A DNA stretch of 64,000 bases, taken from the NCBI RefSeq assembly GCF_003244315.1, contig NZ_QKWH01000002.1:62001-126000 (forward strand). The letters run 5' to 3'. Below are positions 53,876 to 62,957 of this stretch, piece after piece. Origin of the DNA: Xylanimonas oleitrophica (GTDB lineage: Bacteria; Actinomycetota; Actinomycetes; Actinomycetales; Cellulomonadaceae). Each line of letters opens with the position of its first letter. Position 1 is the stretch's first letter. Both the position numbers and the translations under genes were made by a program. The notes beneath the pieces are model-generated. The model was not told the DNA's origin. It did not search any database and worked only from the letters and a program-made list of their open reading frames with translations.

Positions 53876-54691
53876 ATGACCGAGCCGGCGGCGCCCATCC
53901 CCACCCCGTACGAGGACCTCCTGCGCGACGTGCTGGAGAACGGCACCCACAAGTCCGACCGCACCGGGACCGGCACCACCAGCGTGTTCGGGCGGCAGAT
54001 CCGCTATGACCTGTCCCAGGGGTTCCCGCTCGTCACCACCAAGCGCGTCCACATGAAGTCCGTCGCGTACGAGCTGCTGTGGTTCCTGCGCGGGGACTCC
54101 AACGTGCGCTGGCTCCAGGAGCACGGCGTCAGCATCTGGGACGAGTGGGCCTCGCCCGAGGGCGAGCTCGGCCCCGTCTACGGCGTCCAGTGGCGCTCCT
54201 GGCCCACCCCCGACGGCCAGCACGTCGACCAGATCCAGGGCGTCATCGACCAGATCCGCGTCAACCCCGACTCGCGGCGCCTCATCGTCTCCGCCTGGAA
54301 CGTGGCCGAGCTGAGCGACATGGCGCTGCCGCCCTGCCACCTGCTCTTCCAGTTCTACGTGGCCGACGGCAAGCTCTCCTGCCAGCTCTACCAGCGCTCC
54401 GCCGACATGTTCCTCGGCGTGCCCTTCAACATCGCCTCCTACGCCCTGCTCACCCACATGGTCGCCCAGCAGACCGGCCTGCAGGTGGGCGAGTTCGTGT
54501 GGACGGGCGGCGACTGCCACGTCTACGACAACCACGTGGAGCAGGTCCGCGAGCAGCTCACCCGGGACCCCTACCCGTACCCCACGCTCCAGCTCGCCCC
54601 GCGCGACTCGATCTTCGACTACACCTACGAGGACATCACCGTGGCCGGGTACCAGCACCACCCCGCCATCAAGGCCCCCGTGGCGGTCTGA
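53876..54691 (+). CDS. thyA: Thymidylate synthase ThyA
   Basis: ThyA converts dUMP to dTMP, oxidising methylenetetrahydrofolate to dihydrofolate. The 271-residue protein has [11 protein letters not shown] near the start, [28 protein letters not shown], the nucleophilic Cys in [12 protein letters not shown], and the dUMP-binding [19 protein letters not shown]. It is the classic (not the flavin ThyX) enzyme. The DHFR gene starts 2 bp after the stop, which recycles the dihydrofolate formed. Confidence 0.97.
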   Translation: MTEPAAPIPTPYEDLLRDVLENGTHKSDRTGTGTTSVFGRQIRYDLSQGFPLVTTKRVHMKSVAYELLWFLRGDSNVRWLQEHGVSIWDEWASPEGELGPVYGVQWRSWPTPDGQHVDQIQGVIDQIRVNPDSRRLIVSAWNVAELSDMALPPCHLLFQFYVADGKLSCQLYQRSADMFLGVPFNIASYALLTHMVAQQTGLQVGEFVWTGGDCHVYDNHVEQVREQLTRDPYPYPTLQLAPRDSIFDYTYEDITVAGYQHHPAIKAPVAV

Positions 54692-54692
54692 C

Positions 54693-55232
54693 GTGATCGC
54701 GCTCATCTGGGCCCAGGCCCGCGACGCCCACGGCCGCCCCGTCATCGGCGCCTCCGGCACCATCCCGTGGCGCGTGCCCGAGGACTTCGCCCGCTTCAAG
54801 AGCCTCACCACCGGCCACCCCGTGGTCATGGGCCGCCGCACCTGGGACTCCCTGCCCCGCAAGCCGCTGCCCGGCCGCACCAACCTCGTCGTCACCCGCC
54901 AGACGGGGTGGGCCGACGACGGCGCCACCCGGGCAGGCTCCCTCGACGAGGCGCTCGCGCTCGCGGCCGAGGCGCCGGGCGGCGACCAGGTGTGGGTGCT
55001 GGGCGGCGGGGAGATCTACCGCGAGGCGATCGAGCGTGACCTGGCCGACCGCATCGAGGTCACCCAGGTGGACCTCGAGGTCGAGGGGGACACGTTCGCC
55101 CCCGCCGTCGACCCCGCGCAGTGGCGCCTGCCCGACGACGGCGAGGTGCCTGGCGCCGCCGAGGGCGGCTGGGCGACGTCGTCCGGCCCCGGTGAGCTCG
55201 CCTACCGGTTCCGCACCTACGTGCGCCGCTGA
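54693..55232 (+). CDS. folA: Dihydrofolate reductase
   Basis: FolA reduces dihydrofolate to tetrahydrofolate. The GTG start lies just after thyA and gives 179 residues. [18 protein letters not shown] begins the fold; [13 protein letters not shown] holds the substrate-binding Trp and Glu/Asp, and [12 protein letters not shown] and [10 protein letters not shown] carry the NADPH-binding motifs. The Asp of the usual PEDF motif is present. The thyA-folA pair is a standard coupled pathway module. Confidence 0.96.
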   Translation: MIALIWAQARDAHGRPVIGASGTIPWRVPEDFARFKSLTTGHPVVMGRRTWDSLPRKPLPGRTNLVVTRQTGWADDGATRAGSLDEALALAAEAPGGDQVWVLGGGEIYREAIERDLADRIEVTQVDLEVEGDTFAPAVDPAQWRLPDDGEVPGAAEGGWATSSGPGELAYRFRTYVRR

Positions 55233-55399
55233 GGCGGTCGGCCGCTGGCAGCTGGCCGGTGCGCCGCGCGACGGGTCTGCCGCGCTGCGTCTGCCGCGTC
55301 GGGGAACCTGCGCGCGGTGCGGCCCGTTCGACCAGGTGACCGGCCGATGCCGAGTCCGCCGGCGCTGAGCGCCGGCGCCGACCTCCGAGGAGCCGCCCG

Positions 55400-55912
55400 A
55401 TGCCGTCCACGCAGGCCACGACCGTCCCGACGCGCGTCCAGGTGCTGACCGCGCTGGCCGCCGGGGTGGCGACCACCGCCTACTACGCCACGCCCGACTT
55501 CATCAGCAGCCGGCGTGCCCGCGGATGGGTCAAGGCGGGGCTCGCCCTGGCCAGCGCCGCGACGTCCGTGCCGGCGTTCCGTGCCGACCAGGCCGCCGCC
55601 CGCGCTTCCGCCCAGGAGGCCGCCCGTGCTGCTGCCACCGAGGCTGCGGCGACCAGCGAACCGGTGCCGGAGTCGGACGTCGAGCTGGGCGGCGGGGTCA
55701 AGGCCGCCATCGTCGCCTTCGGTGCGGTGGCGGTGGCGGGCACGGTGGCCGGGGCGGTCGCCATCGAGAGGTGGGTGTACCGCAAGGGGGAGGCGCGGGC
55801 GGCGGCCGGCAAGGCGCTGCCGCACACAGGACCCGCGCTGCTCTACGGCGTCGTCGCCGCGGGGCTCTCCCTGGCCCCCGACGTCTCCCGGTGGGGGAGC
55901 GCGCGGCGCTGA
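55400..55912 (+). CDS. Hypothetical membrane protein
   Basis: The 170-residue frame has GAGGAGCC before the ATG, supporting translation. Hydrophobic segments occur near 12-30, 43-55, 100-122 and 143-158; the N-terminus has RVQVLTALAAGVATTAYYATPDF and a PDF/SSRRARG loop. A central Ala/Glu-rich stretch follows. Similar short proteins are common in Micrococcales, without assigned role. The downstream 19-bp hairpin is shared with convergent xylB. Confidence 0.6.
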   Translation: MPSTQATTVPTRVQVLTALAAGVATTAYYATPDFISSRRARGWVKAGLALASAATSVPAFRADQAAARASAQEAARAAATEAAATSEPVPESDVELGGGVKAAIVAFGAVAVAGTVAGAVAIERWVYRKGEARAAAGKALPHTGPALLYGVVAAGLSLAPDVSRWGSARR

Positions 55913-56012
55913 GCCTGGCTGCCCGCCGGAGGCGGCGCCCGCCGGGCACGCCGTCGTCGGCGCGGCTCCGACACGCCGCCCGTGCCGGCCTGCTCCCGGC
56001 ACCAGACGCGAC

Positions 56013-56054
56013 GAGGCCCTGCCGCCGGTGATCGCTCACCGGCGGCAGGGCCTC
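56013..56054. terminator. 19-bp perfect bidirectional hairpin
   Basis: Arms 56013-56031 and 56036-56054 pair perfectly around TCGC, between the convergent hypothetical gene and xylB. Confidence 0.85.
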
Positions 56055-56072
56055 GCCGTGCGGAGGCGTACC

Positions 56073-57560
56073 TCAGACGAGGTCGCGCACCGCCGCGTAC
56101 TGCTCGCGGATCACCGGCTGCGGGTCGGGCTCCAGCACCTTCGCGATCGTCGTCGACCACTGCGGCGCGTCGACGTCGGACCCGGCGGTCGCGGCGGCGA
56201 GCACCCAGGCGGCCTGGCGGGCGGCGCCGTCGGCTACGTACTCGCCCGGCTCGGGGATGGAGATCGGCAGGCCGAAGATCTGCGGCGCGATCTGCTGCAC
56301 GGCCGGGGACTGCGCCGCACCGCCGATGAGCATGACGCGCTCGATCGGCACGTCGAGGGCGCGCAGGGCGTCGAGGCCGTCGGCCAGGCCGCACAGCATG
56401 CCCTCGATGTAGGCGCGGGCGATGTGCTCGCGCGTCTGGTTCTTGAGCCGCAGGCCGTGGAGCGTGCCCGTGGCGTCGGGGCGGTTGGGGGTGCGCTCGC
56501 CCTCCAGGTAGGGCACCAGCACGAGGCCGTCGGAGCCGGCCGGGGCGGCCAGGGCCAGGGAGGCGAGCTCGTCGAAGTCCGCGCCGAGCACGGAGCGGGC
56601 GGCGTCGAGCACGCGGGCGGCGTTGAGCGTGACGGCGAGCATGAGGGCGTTGCCGGTGGCGTCGGCGAAGCCGTTGATCGCACCCGAGCCGTCGGCCGTG
56701 CGCTTGGGGGCGACGGCGGAGACGACGCCGGAGGTGCCGATGGAGATGGCGATGTCGCCCGGCTCCATGCCCAGGCCCAGGGAGGCGCCCGCGTTGTCCC
56801 CGGCGCCGGGGCCGACGAGCGCGCCGCCCTCGACGTCGGCGCCCGCGACGGACGGGTGCGCGGTGGCGCCCGCCTCGGACGGCGCGACCACGCGCGGCAG
56901 CACGACGTCGTCGCGGCCCAGCGCCATGCGCAGCAGGTCGGGGCGGTACGCGCCCGCGCCGCCGTCGGCCTCGGCGTCGTAGTAGCCGGTGCCCGAGGCG
57001 TCGGACTTGTCGGTGAAGAGCTTGTCGAGCTGCGGGCCCAGCGGGGACTCGCCCTCGGGGCCGTAGCCGGCGATGCGCCAGCTCAGCCAGTCGTGGGGGA
57101 GGGCGACGGCGGCCACCCTGGCGGCGTTCTCCGGCTCGGCGTCGCGCAGCCAGCGCAGCTTCGTGACCGTGAGCGAGGCGACGAGCACGGAGCCGACGGC
57201 GTCGGCCCAGGCCTGAGCGCCGGCCTCGCGGTCGCCGTCGCCCAGCTCGGTGATGAGCTGCTCGGCCGCCTCGGCGGAGCGCGTGTCGTTCCACAGCAGG
57301 GCGGGGCGGATCACGCGGCCCTCGGCGTCGAGCGCCACCATGCCGTGCTGCTGGCCGCCCACCGCGACGGCGGCGACGTCGGCGAGGCCGCCGGCCTTCT
57401 CGGCGGCCTCCTGGAAGGCGTCCCACCAGTGGCGGGGGTCGATCTCGGTGCCGTCCGGGTGCTTGGCCGAGCCGCTGCGCACCAGGGCGCCCGTGTCGGC
57501 GTCGCGGACGACGATCTTGCAGGACTGGGTGGACGTGTCCACGCCGGCGACGAGGGGCAT
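56073..57560 (-). CDS. xylB: Xylulokinase
   Basis: XylB phosphorylates D-xylulose, delivering xylulose-5-phosphate to the pentose phosphate pathway. The 495-residue FGGY-family protein has the N-terminal ATPase fold [21 protein letters not shown], the substrate motif [16 protein letters not shown], then [22 protein letters not shown] and the C-terminal [14 protein letters not shown]. It lies 178 bp downstream of xylA on the same strand. Hairpins in the gap suggest partial termination or stability control between the two genes. Confidence 0.96.
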   Translation of the reverse strand: MPLVAGVDTSTQSCKIVVRDADTGALVRSGSAKHPDGTEIDPRHWWDAFQEAAEKAGGLADVAAVAVGGQQHGMVALDAEGRVIRPALLWNDTRSAEAAEQLITELGDGDREAGAQAWADAVGSVLVASLTVTKLRWLRDAEPENAARVAAVALPHDWLSWRIAGYGPEGESPLGPQLDKLFTDKSDASGTGYYDAEADGGAGAYRPDLLRMALGRDDVVLPRVVAPSEAGATAHPSVAGADVEGGALVGPGAGDNAGASLGLGMEPGDIAISIGTSGVVSAVAPKRTADGSGAINGFADATGNALMLAVTLNAARVLDAARSVLGADFDELASLALAAPAGSDGLVLVPYLEGERTPNRPDATGTLHGLRLKNQTREHIARAYIEGMLCGLADGLDALRALDVPIERVMLIGGAAQSPAVQQIAPQIFGLPISIPEPGEYVADGAARQAAWVLAAATAGSDVDAPQWSTTIAKVLEPDPQPVIREQYAAVRDLV

Positions 57561-57645
57561 CGGTGCTCCTAGGGCGTCTGTGAGGCTGCGAGGGGAGGGG
57601 AGGCTCGGGGTCCTGCGGCGGGCTGGGCGCCGTCGGACGGACGGC

Positions 57646-57683
57646 GAGCCCCGCCGTCGGGCACGAGGCCGACGGCGGGGCTC
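57646..57683 (-). terminator. Hairpin in xylA-xylB gap (distal)
   Basis: Arms 57646-57660 and 57669-57683 pair perfectly over 15 bp. With the next hairpin it can end or attenuate transcription after xylA. Confidence 0.65.
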
Positions 57684-57697
57684 ACCGGTCGATCAGC

Positions 57698-57723
57698 GTG
57701 CTCCCCGGCGGGCCGGGGAGCAC
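57698..57723 (-). terminator. Hairpin immediately after xylA
   Basis: GTGCTCCCCGG (57698-57708) pairs with CCGGGGAGCAC (57713-57723) around a 4-nt loop, 15 bp after the xylA stop. Confidence 0.65.
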
Positions 57724-57738
57724 GGCGGCACCGCGGTC

Positions 57739-58896
57739 TTAGCCGATGAGGTGCTTGAGGGCGAGCTGGTGCAGCTGCACCAGGCCCTCGTGGCGCTCGG
57801 CGAGCTCGTCGGCGTTGGGGTCGGCCTCGGCGAGGAACGACTCGAACGACTCGCCCTCGGCCAGGGTCGGCTGCGCCGACTCGAAGATGCCGGCCTTCTC
57901 GAACGCGGCCTGGACCTCGGCGTCCTCGCGGTACGCCTTCGCCTTGGCGGCGAGCAGGTCGTAGGTGGCCATGTTGGCGGCGGCCGACTCCCAGACGCCG
58001 TCGAGGCCCTCGGTGCGCGACGGCTTGTAGTCGAAGTGGCGGTAGCCCTCGTAGCGCGAGATGCCGCCGTTCGGGGTGCCGTTCTCGAGCAGGTCGACCG
58101 TGAAGAAGGCCGAGAGCAGGTCGCCGTGGCCGAACACCAGGTCCTGGTCGTACTTCGGGCCGTGCTGGCCGTTGAGGTCGATGTGGAACAGCTTGCCCGC
58201 GTACATCGCCAGCGCGAGGCCGTGCGTGTAGTTGAGGCCGGCCATCTGCTCGTGGCCCGTCTCCGGGTTGAGGCCCACGATGTCGCCGTTGTCGAGCGTG
58301 TCGATCAGCGCGATGGCGTGACCGATCGTCGGCAGGAAGATGTCGCCGCGGGGCTCGTTCGGCTTGGGCTCCAGGGCGATCTTCATGTCGTAGCCCTTGG
58401 ACTTGATGTAGGCGGCGACGGTGTCGATGCCCTCCGCGTAGCGGGCGTGCGCGGTGTGGAGGTCCTTCGAGTTGTCGTACTCGGTGCCCTCGCGGCCACC
58501 CCACATGACGAACAGGCCCGCGCCCATCTCGGCGGCGAGGTCCACGTTCTTGAGGACCTTGCGCAGGCCGAAGCGGCGGATCTCGCGGGAGTTCGACGTG
58601 AAGGCGCCGGCCTTGAAGATCGGGTGCGTGAAGGTGTTGGTGGTGACCATCTCGCAGACCAGGCCGGTCTCCTCGGCGGCCTTCTTCACCGAGTCGATGT
58701 GCTGGCGGCGCTCGTCCTCGCCCGCACCGAAGGGGAAGACGTCGTTGTCGTGGAAGGTGAAGGCAGACGCGCCGAGGTCGGCGAGCTTGCGGATCGACTC
58801 GGCCGGGTCGAGCGCGGGGCGGGTGGCGCTGCCGAAGGGGTCGGCGCCGTTCCAGCCCACGGTCCACAGGCCGAACGAGTACTTGATGTCGCTCAC
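57739..58896 (-). CDS. xylA: Xylose isomerase
   Basis: XylA interconverts D-xylose and D-xylulose (and glucose/fructose) with two divalent metals. The 385-residue protein is the short actinobacterial type. Catalytic His lies in [11 protein letters not shown], metal-binding Glu in [14 protein letters not shown], then [28 protein letters not shown] and the GHGDLLSAF segment. GAGGAGAC upstream of the ATG is a good ribosome site. It is divergent from a ROK-family regulator, with a short inverted repeat in the 87-bp gap. Confidence 0.97.
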   Translation of the reverse strand: MSDIKYSFGLWTVGWNGADPFGSATRPALDPAESIRKLADLGASAFTFHDNDVFPFGAGEDERRQHIDSVKKAAEETGLVCEMVTTNTFTHPIFKAGAFTSNSREIRRFGLRKVLKNVDLAAEMGAGLFVMWGGREGTEYDNSKDLHTAHARYAEGIDTVAAYIKSKGYDMKIALEPKPNEPRGDIFLPTIGHAIALIDTLDNGDIVGLNPETGHEQMAGLNYTHGLALAMYAGKLFHIDLNGQHGPKYDQDLVFGHGDLLSAFFTVDLLENGTPNGGISRYEGYRHFDYKPSRTEGLDGVWESAAANMATYDLLAAKAKAYREDAEVQAAFEKAGIFESAQPTLAEGESFESFLAEADPNADELAERHEGLVQLHQLALKHLIG

Positions 58897-58936
58897 GGTG
58901 TCTCCTCATCGAGCCGCGCCGCCTCGGCGGGCGCAT

Positions 58937-58955
58937 TAGTTGTACGGCTGAACTA
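58937..58955. promoter_or_regulatory. Inverted repeat operator between xylA and ROK gene
   Basis: TAGTT (58937-58941) and AACTA (58951-58955) are separated by 9 bases in the 87-bp divergent promoter gap. Similar TTAGTT/AACTAA palindromes are used by ROK-type XylR proteins, so this is a likely operator for xylose-responsive repression. Confidence 0.5.
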
Positions 58956-58983
58956 TTGCGTGATGCTCCGCTACAGTCAAGGC

Positions 58984-60177
58984 GTGACACTCGACCCGCC
59001 GACGACGCCCCGGGGAGCCGCGGCAGCGCGCCAGCACAGCCTGCGCGAACGCAACCTCGAGCTGGTCGCACGGGCCGTCTTCGAGTCGCCGGAACCACTC
59101 TCGCGTGCCGACGTCGCCACGTCTACCGGGCTGGCCCGGGCCACCGTGTCCACGCTGGTAGACCGCCTGGTGGCAGGGCGTCTGCTCACGGAGCTGCCGC
59201 CCGTGGCCGCCCAGCGGGCAGGGCGGCCGGCGGTGCCGCTCGCACCCGCCGCCCGGTCCGTCGTCGGGCTCGGGCTCGAGGTCAACGTCGACTACCTCGG
59301 CGCGAGCGTGATGGACCTCACAGGGGACACCGTCGACGAGCGCGTGGTGCCCGGCGCCTTCCACGACAGCGACCCCGCCACCGTGCTGCCCCGGCTCGGC
59401 GCCCTCGCCCAGGACCTGATCGCCGACGCCGAGGCGGAGGGCATGCGCGTCGCCGGTGCCCGGCTCGCCCTGCCCGGCCTCGTCGACGCCCGCACCGGGC
59501 TGCTGCAGGTCGCCCCCAACCTCGGCTGGTCGTCCGTCGCACCCGTGCCCCTGCTCGGCCTCGGCGACCTGCCCGTCGACGTCGCCAACGAAGCCAAGCT
59601 CGCCGCCCTCGCCGAGCTCACCGGCGACGTCTCGCCCTCCTTCCTCTACGTCTCCGCCGACGTCGGCATCGGCGCCGCCGTCGTCGTCGACCGCCACCTG
59701 TTCCTGGGGGAGCGGGGCTGGAACGGCGAGATCGGGCACGTCGTCGTCGACCCCTCCGGGCCCCGCTGCTCCTGCGGGGCGTTCGGCTGCCTCGAGCAGT
59801 ACGCCGGCAAGGAAGCCCTCATGAAGGGCGCCGGGCTCGCCGTCGACGCGCCGCTCGAAGCGCTCGTGCACGCCCTCCAGGCGCACGACGACGGCGCCGT
59901 CGGTGCCGTGCGGCAGGCAGGGGCCGCGCTCGGCTCCGCGCTCGCCGACTTCGTCAACCTCGTCGACGTCGGCACCATCGTGCTCGGCGGGGCCTACACC
60001 ACGCTGCTGCCGTGGCTGCGCGACGACGTGCGGGCGCTCCTGGCCGAGCGCGTGCTGTCGGCGCCGTTCGCGCCCGTGGAGGTGCAGGCCGCGGAGGCTG
60101 GGCCCTACGCAGCGATGGCCGGCGGGGCGAGGGAAGTGCTGCGCGACGTGCTGGCGAGCCCCGCCGACTGGGTGTGA
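58984..60177 (+). CDS. ROK-family transcriptional repressor of xylose genes (XylR-type)
   Basis: The GTG at 58984 gives 397 residues; an ATG at 58963 in the same frame has a poorer context. The N-terminus is a winged helix (RERNLELVARAVFESPEPLSRADVA, STGLARATVSTLVDRLV), followed by the ROK sugar-kinase-like fold. The ROK zinc signature CSCGAFGCLEQYAG and GERGWNGEIGHVVVD are complete, so it probably senses a sugar. The divergent arrangement with xylA and the palindrome between them suggest repression of xylAB relieved by xylose or a related sugar. Confidence 0.92.
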   Translation: MTLDPPTTPRGAAAARQHSLRERNLELVARAVFESPEPLSRADVATSTGLARATVSTLVDRLVAGRLLTELPPVAAQRAGRPAVPLAPAARSVVGLGLEVNVDYLGASVMDLTGDTVDERVVPGAFHDSDPATVLPRLGALAQDLIADAEAEGMRVAGARLALPGLVDARTGLLQVAPNLGWSSVAPVPLLGLGDLPVDVANEAKLAALAELTGDVSPSFLYVSADVGIGAAVVVDRHLFLGERGWNGEIGHVVVDPSGPRCSCGAFGCLEQYAGKEALMKGAGLAVDAPLEALVHALQAHDDGAVGAVRQAGAALGSALADFVNLVDVGTIVLGGAYTTLLPWLRDDVRALLAERVLSAPFAPVEVQAAEAGPYAAMAGGAREVLRDVLASPADWV

Positions 60178-60271
60178 GGGTGTGGCTGCCGGGTCCCGGT
60201 AGGCTGTGGGCGGTTCGCCCGAGGGTTCGTGCCCGACGGCGGGTTCGCGCTGGCCTGCGTGGTCGGTGTGA

Positions 60272-60344
60272 GCGCCTGTAGCTCAGTGGATAGAGCACCG
60301 CTCTCCTAAAGCGGGTGTCGGCAGTTCGAATCTGCCCAGGCGCA
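60272..60344 (+). tRNA. tRNA-Arg (anticodon CCU)
   Basis: A full cloverleaf can be drawn. The acceptor stem is GCGCCTG with CAGGCGC, followed by discriminator A. The D arm is GCTCAGTGGATAGAGC. The anticodon stem CCGCT/AGCGG holds the loop CTCCTAA with anticodon CCT at 60305-60307; TTCGAAT is the T loop. The CCA end is not encoded. It reads the rare AGG arginine codon. tRNA genes are common integration sites, and the sequence character changes immediately downstream. Confidence 0.95.
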
Positions 60345-60471
60345 CAGTGTTTGAGGCATCGACCCTTCCCGGGCCGCCGCGACGACCGCACGACGGCCCA
60401 GATGGTGCCGCACGTTCTGTGTGGTGGGGGCCCTGCGCGTGAGAGAGCGGGGGAACCGAGCGAGCGTCAAC

Positions 60472-60708
60472 ATGGACGTCGGAACGCTGGGCGTCATCGG
60501 GATCAACGCCGACAAGGCCAAGGTCGTCTCGATAAGTGGTACATCGCCGGGCCGGGCACCGGCATAAAACCGAAGGCCGGGGACGTGCTGCCGGTGGTGG
60601 TCGTCAAGGACAACGGCAGCGTGGTCAACCTCAAGGCGTTCCTCAACGGCACCGCGGACTCTTGGCTGCCGGGCGTCGCCCCCCCCCGCCGACGTCACGC
60701 CGGTCTGA
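60472..60708 (+). pseudogene. Frameshifted small phage-like gene remnant
   Basis: ATG 60472 opens MDVGTLGVIGINADKAKVV in one frame. From 60531 the protein-like text continues in another frame with KWYIAGPGTGIKPKAGDV and LPVVVVKDNGSVVNLKAF. After a run of nine C's (about 60679-60687) the first frame resumes with ADVTPV and a stop at 60708. The middle part resembles small phage-structural-region proteins (GDVLP-V-V...V-N-(A/G)-x-(V/L)-x-L-(D/N)-G pattern). Two compensating frameshifts suggest decay or sequence error. It would be a 78-80-residue protein if intact. The remaining bases up to 61218 hold nothing recognisable. Confidence 0.4.
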
Positions 60709-61218
60709 TGACCAGTGCTCGGATCCTCATTCGCCACAGCCAGGACATGCGCTAGCAGCTTCGAACGGCTTGCCGGCCGACGACGCGTCGTGGCAGTTGG
60801 AGCCCAAGGGCGACTCTCGAAGGCGACCGCGGCGAGCTCGCGGTGTGCCAGGGACCGCCCGGTACGGGAGGCGCGTCTGGCGTTCGCTCTCGTGAGGGAG
60901 GACGCGTGACCTCGCTGGGGCATCTGGGGCGGCACGTTGCCGCAGGACCGCGAGGTGCTGGCCCGGGCTGGCGCACCCGCTGACAGGGCTCGCGCAGGGC
61001 CGACTAGAACAGCCCGCAGAGCCGACGGCCCTACCGCGCTCGGGGCGGGGCAGGTCTACGTGCTGTGTGGCACGACAGCGAGCAGCGACTCCGCCACTGG
61101 TCAGGACGCTGACGTCATCGGGTGACTTTCAAACACCCGGCTCGGCGTTCCCGACGAGACGTCGGACATCTGCCAGTCTAGAAGCCCCTAGGCGGACTCA
61201 TGGAAAGTTGCGCATCAG

Positions 61219-62292
61219 ATGGCCGACAAGTACGTCCCGACGCTCAAAGCCCGGGAAGCCGAGATCAAGGCCCTGCTCGCCTCGCCGCGATCCCTTGACA
61301 TCACGCCACTCTTCGAGCTCCAGCCGGCCTCGTTGGCGCAGGTGGATCCGACTACAGGACTTCAGAAGCGGTCAAAGGGGACAGCGACCGACGCGTCGTA
61401 CTTTCTCGACGACGTCGCACGGCTCTGGGACGGGCCACTATACGTGGATATCAGCCGCATCGCGCAGGTTAACGAGCGAGCTCAGTGGTGGCGCCTACTG
61501 GCGGCACTTAACAGCGTTGCCAAACCTCCGTTGGAACTCATCCCGGTCGTCGCACTCGCCGACACAATGCTGACGATGCATGCCGCGGCAGACGCCGCGA
61601 GAACGTCCGGGAGGCTGGGACTGAGGATTCCCATGCACGCCATGCGCGGCGGCGCAAGTGCGATCACAGGAACTGTGACAGCGCTTGCAACCGAGGCTGC
61701 AATTCCCGAGGGAAGTGTCGACGTAATCCTGGATTGGTCCGACACGCTCGAGACGACTCAACTTGACCAGCTCGAACTGGAGACACGACGCGCGATCGCA
61801 GCAATCGGCCAGTGTGGAGAACTCGTGACCATCGGAACGCCCAATAGCGGCTCGTTTGTGCAGGTCGGAGATTGGACTGTCAAACGTCGCGAGTGGTGGC
61901 TCTGGCTAAGGCTTAGGAGTGCAGGCATCAACGTGACGTACGGCGACTACGCGCTGTACCCGCCCAGCGACCCGGTACCTGTATCTCCGCGGTACGGTCA
62001 TCTTAGGTACTCCAGCGAGGATCGCCTTCATGTTCACCGACGGGCGGTGCCGTCGTCTGGTGGAGGCCTGGGTGGCGCATTCGAAGCATGCTGCAAGCAC
62101 CTAACAGGTAGCACCCATTGGATGGGTTCGACATTCAGCAGGGCTGATCAGCGATTCTCCGACATCGCCGCGCGTGCGGATAAGGAATCCCAGCCCGGCA
62201 AGTGGCGGCAGTTGGCGACCGAGCATCACTTTTCTCTCGTTGCTCGCCAGCTCGCTAGTCCCCCGCCGCCACCGCCGCCAGGCACCTTGTGA
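61219..62292 (+). CDS. Beta-family protein (T4 beta-protein-like; sce7725-type)
   Basis: The 357-residue soluble protein starts KYVPTLKAREAEIKALLAS followed by ITPLFELQP, the hallmark of the beta-protein family (named for a phage T4 protein), which is found in bacteria mostly in accessory regions. Other conserved-looking parts are DGPLYVDISRI, SVDVILDWSDTLET and YGDYALYPPSDP. Biochemical function is unknown. GGAAAG lies about 13 bases before the ATG. The tail ends in seven prolines, and the last 67 bases overlap the convergent sce7726-type gene. In other genomes I recall beta-family and sce7726-family genes being adjacent; this supports a shared system. Confidence 0.75.
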   Translation: MADKYVPTLKAREAEIKALLASPRSLDITPLFELQPASLAQVDPTTGLQKRSKGTATDASYFLDDVARLWDGPLYVDISRIAQVNERAQWWRLLAALNSVAKPPLELIPVVALADTMLTMHAAADAARTSGRLGLRIPMHAMRGGASAITGTVTALATEAAIPEGSVDVILDWSDTLETTQLDQLELETRRAIAAIGQCGELVTIGTPNSGSFVQVGDWTVKRREWWLWLRLRSAGINVTYGDYALYPPSDPVPVSPRYGHLRYSSEDRLHVHRRAVPSSGGGLGGAFEACCKHLTGSTHWMGSTFSRADQRFSDIAARADKESQPGKWRQLATEHHFSLVARQLASPPPPPPPGTL

Positions 62293-62900
62293 TCTTTGGA
62301 GAGTTCGCACTCTCTTTGCTCTATTCGAGGCAACAAGGCGCGACGTCGCCAATCATTTCGTGCGAGCATCGCGCTTCGAGCAATCCGCATGAGCATTGGA
62401 CGCGGGACCGCGTCAGCGAGCCTAATTCTCATGCTGTCCACTGGTAGGCGAGTGGCGTCGCGCTCGCCTACCTGTCGCAGAGCCGCCACGAGCGCATCAC
62501 GGGGCATGAACGAGAGGACTGCCAACGGGTTCACGCTCGGATTGAGTGCGCCGCCCCTAATGCGCCGGAGCTTTACTTGGCCCGAAGAGTTTTCGGCAAG
62601 CCACACGCTCCACCAATCGGGCGCCATGCGGAGCCCTGACGCCACGTGGCGTGCTGTCAACACAAGCGCCGCTCGCTCCGCTACGGCCTCGTAAGCCGAG
62701 ACTTGGCGCGGAAAGCGCGCCAGCGAGTCCGACTGGCTCTTGATCTCGAAGGCGGTAAGCCGATCTGCGATCATCAGCGCGTCTATGCGTGCAGGGACAC
62801 TCCAGCGGACGTCGACTTCTGGCACCAGGAGGTATCGCCTACCAGCGTGTCGCTTCTCGATGTCCAGAACCAGTGCAGCGCGCACATCGGCATCACGCAC
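62226..62900 (-). CDS. sce7726-family protein with PD-(D/E)XK nuclease-like core
   Basis: The 224-residue protein starts at GTG 62900 as (M)RDADVRAAL, matching the usual beginning of sce7726-family proteins. VPEVDV (Glu28), RIDALMI (Asp40) and LTAFEIKSQSDSL (Glu52, Lys54) form an E...D-x11-E-x-K arrangement typical of PD-(D/E)XK nucleases, followed by RQVSAYEAVAERAALV, a helix often carrying an extra catalytic Gln (Gln66). The C-terminal part is a basic helical region ending in seven glycines. It follows the cyclase-like gene on the same strand by 57 bp and converges on the beta-family gene with a 67-bp overlap. Nuclease activity is predicted, not shown. Confidence 0.7.
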   Translation of the reverse strand: MRDADVRAALVLDIEKRHAGRRYLLVPEVDVRWSVPARIDALMIADRLTAFEIKSQSDSLARFPRQVSAYEAVAERAALVLTARHVASGLRMAPDWWSVWLAENSSGQVKLRRIRGGALNPSVNPLAVLSFMPRDALVAALRQVGERDATRLPVDSMRIRLADAVPRPMLMRIARSAMLARNDWRRRALLPRIEQRECELSKDHKVPGGGGGGGLASWRATREK

Positions 62901-62957
62901 GAAGGGTCCCCTGGCGGCCTTGCTGCTGCTGTGCGGGCGGCATTGTACGAAACTCGA

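Noticed and set aside
57250-60177. A 975-codon plus-strand gene
   Set aside because: Only the part from 58984 codes for the ROK regulator. The rest lies antisense to xylA and xylB, which are unambiguous.
60345-61218. Several short plus- and minus-strand frames downstream of the tRNA
   Set aside because: Apart from the frameshifted phage-like text at 60472-60708, the translations are Arg/Pro/Ala-rich and have no start context or family likeness.
62296-62694. 132-codon plus-strand frame in the island
   Set aside because: It is antisense to the sce7726-type gene, whose start motif and PD-(D/E)XK residues support the minus strand; no family fits the plus-strand translation.
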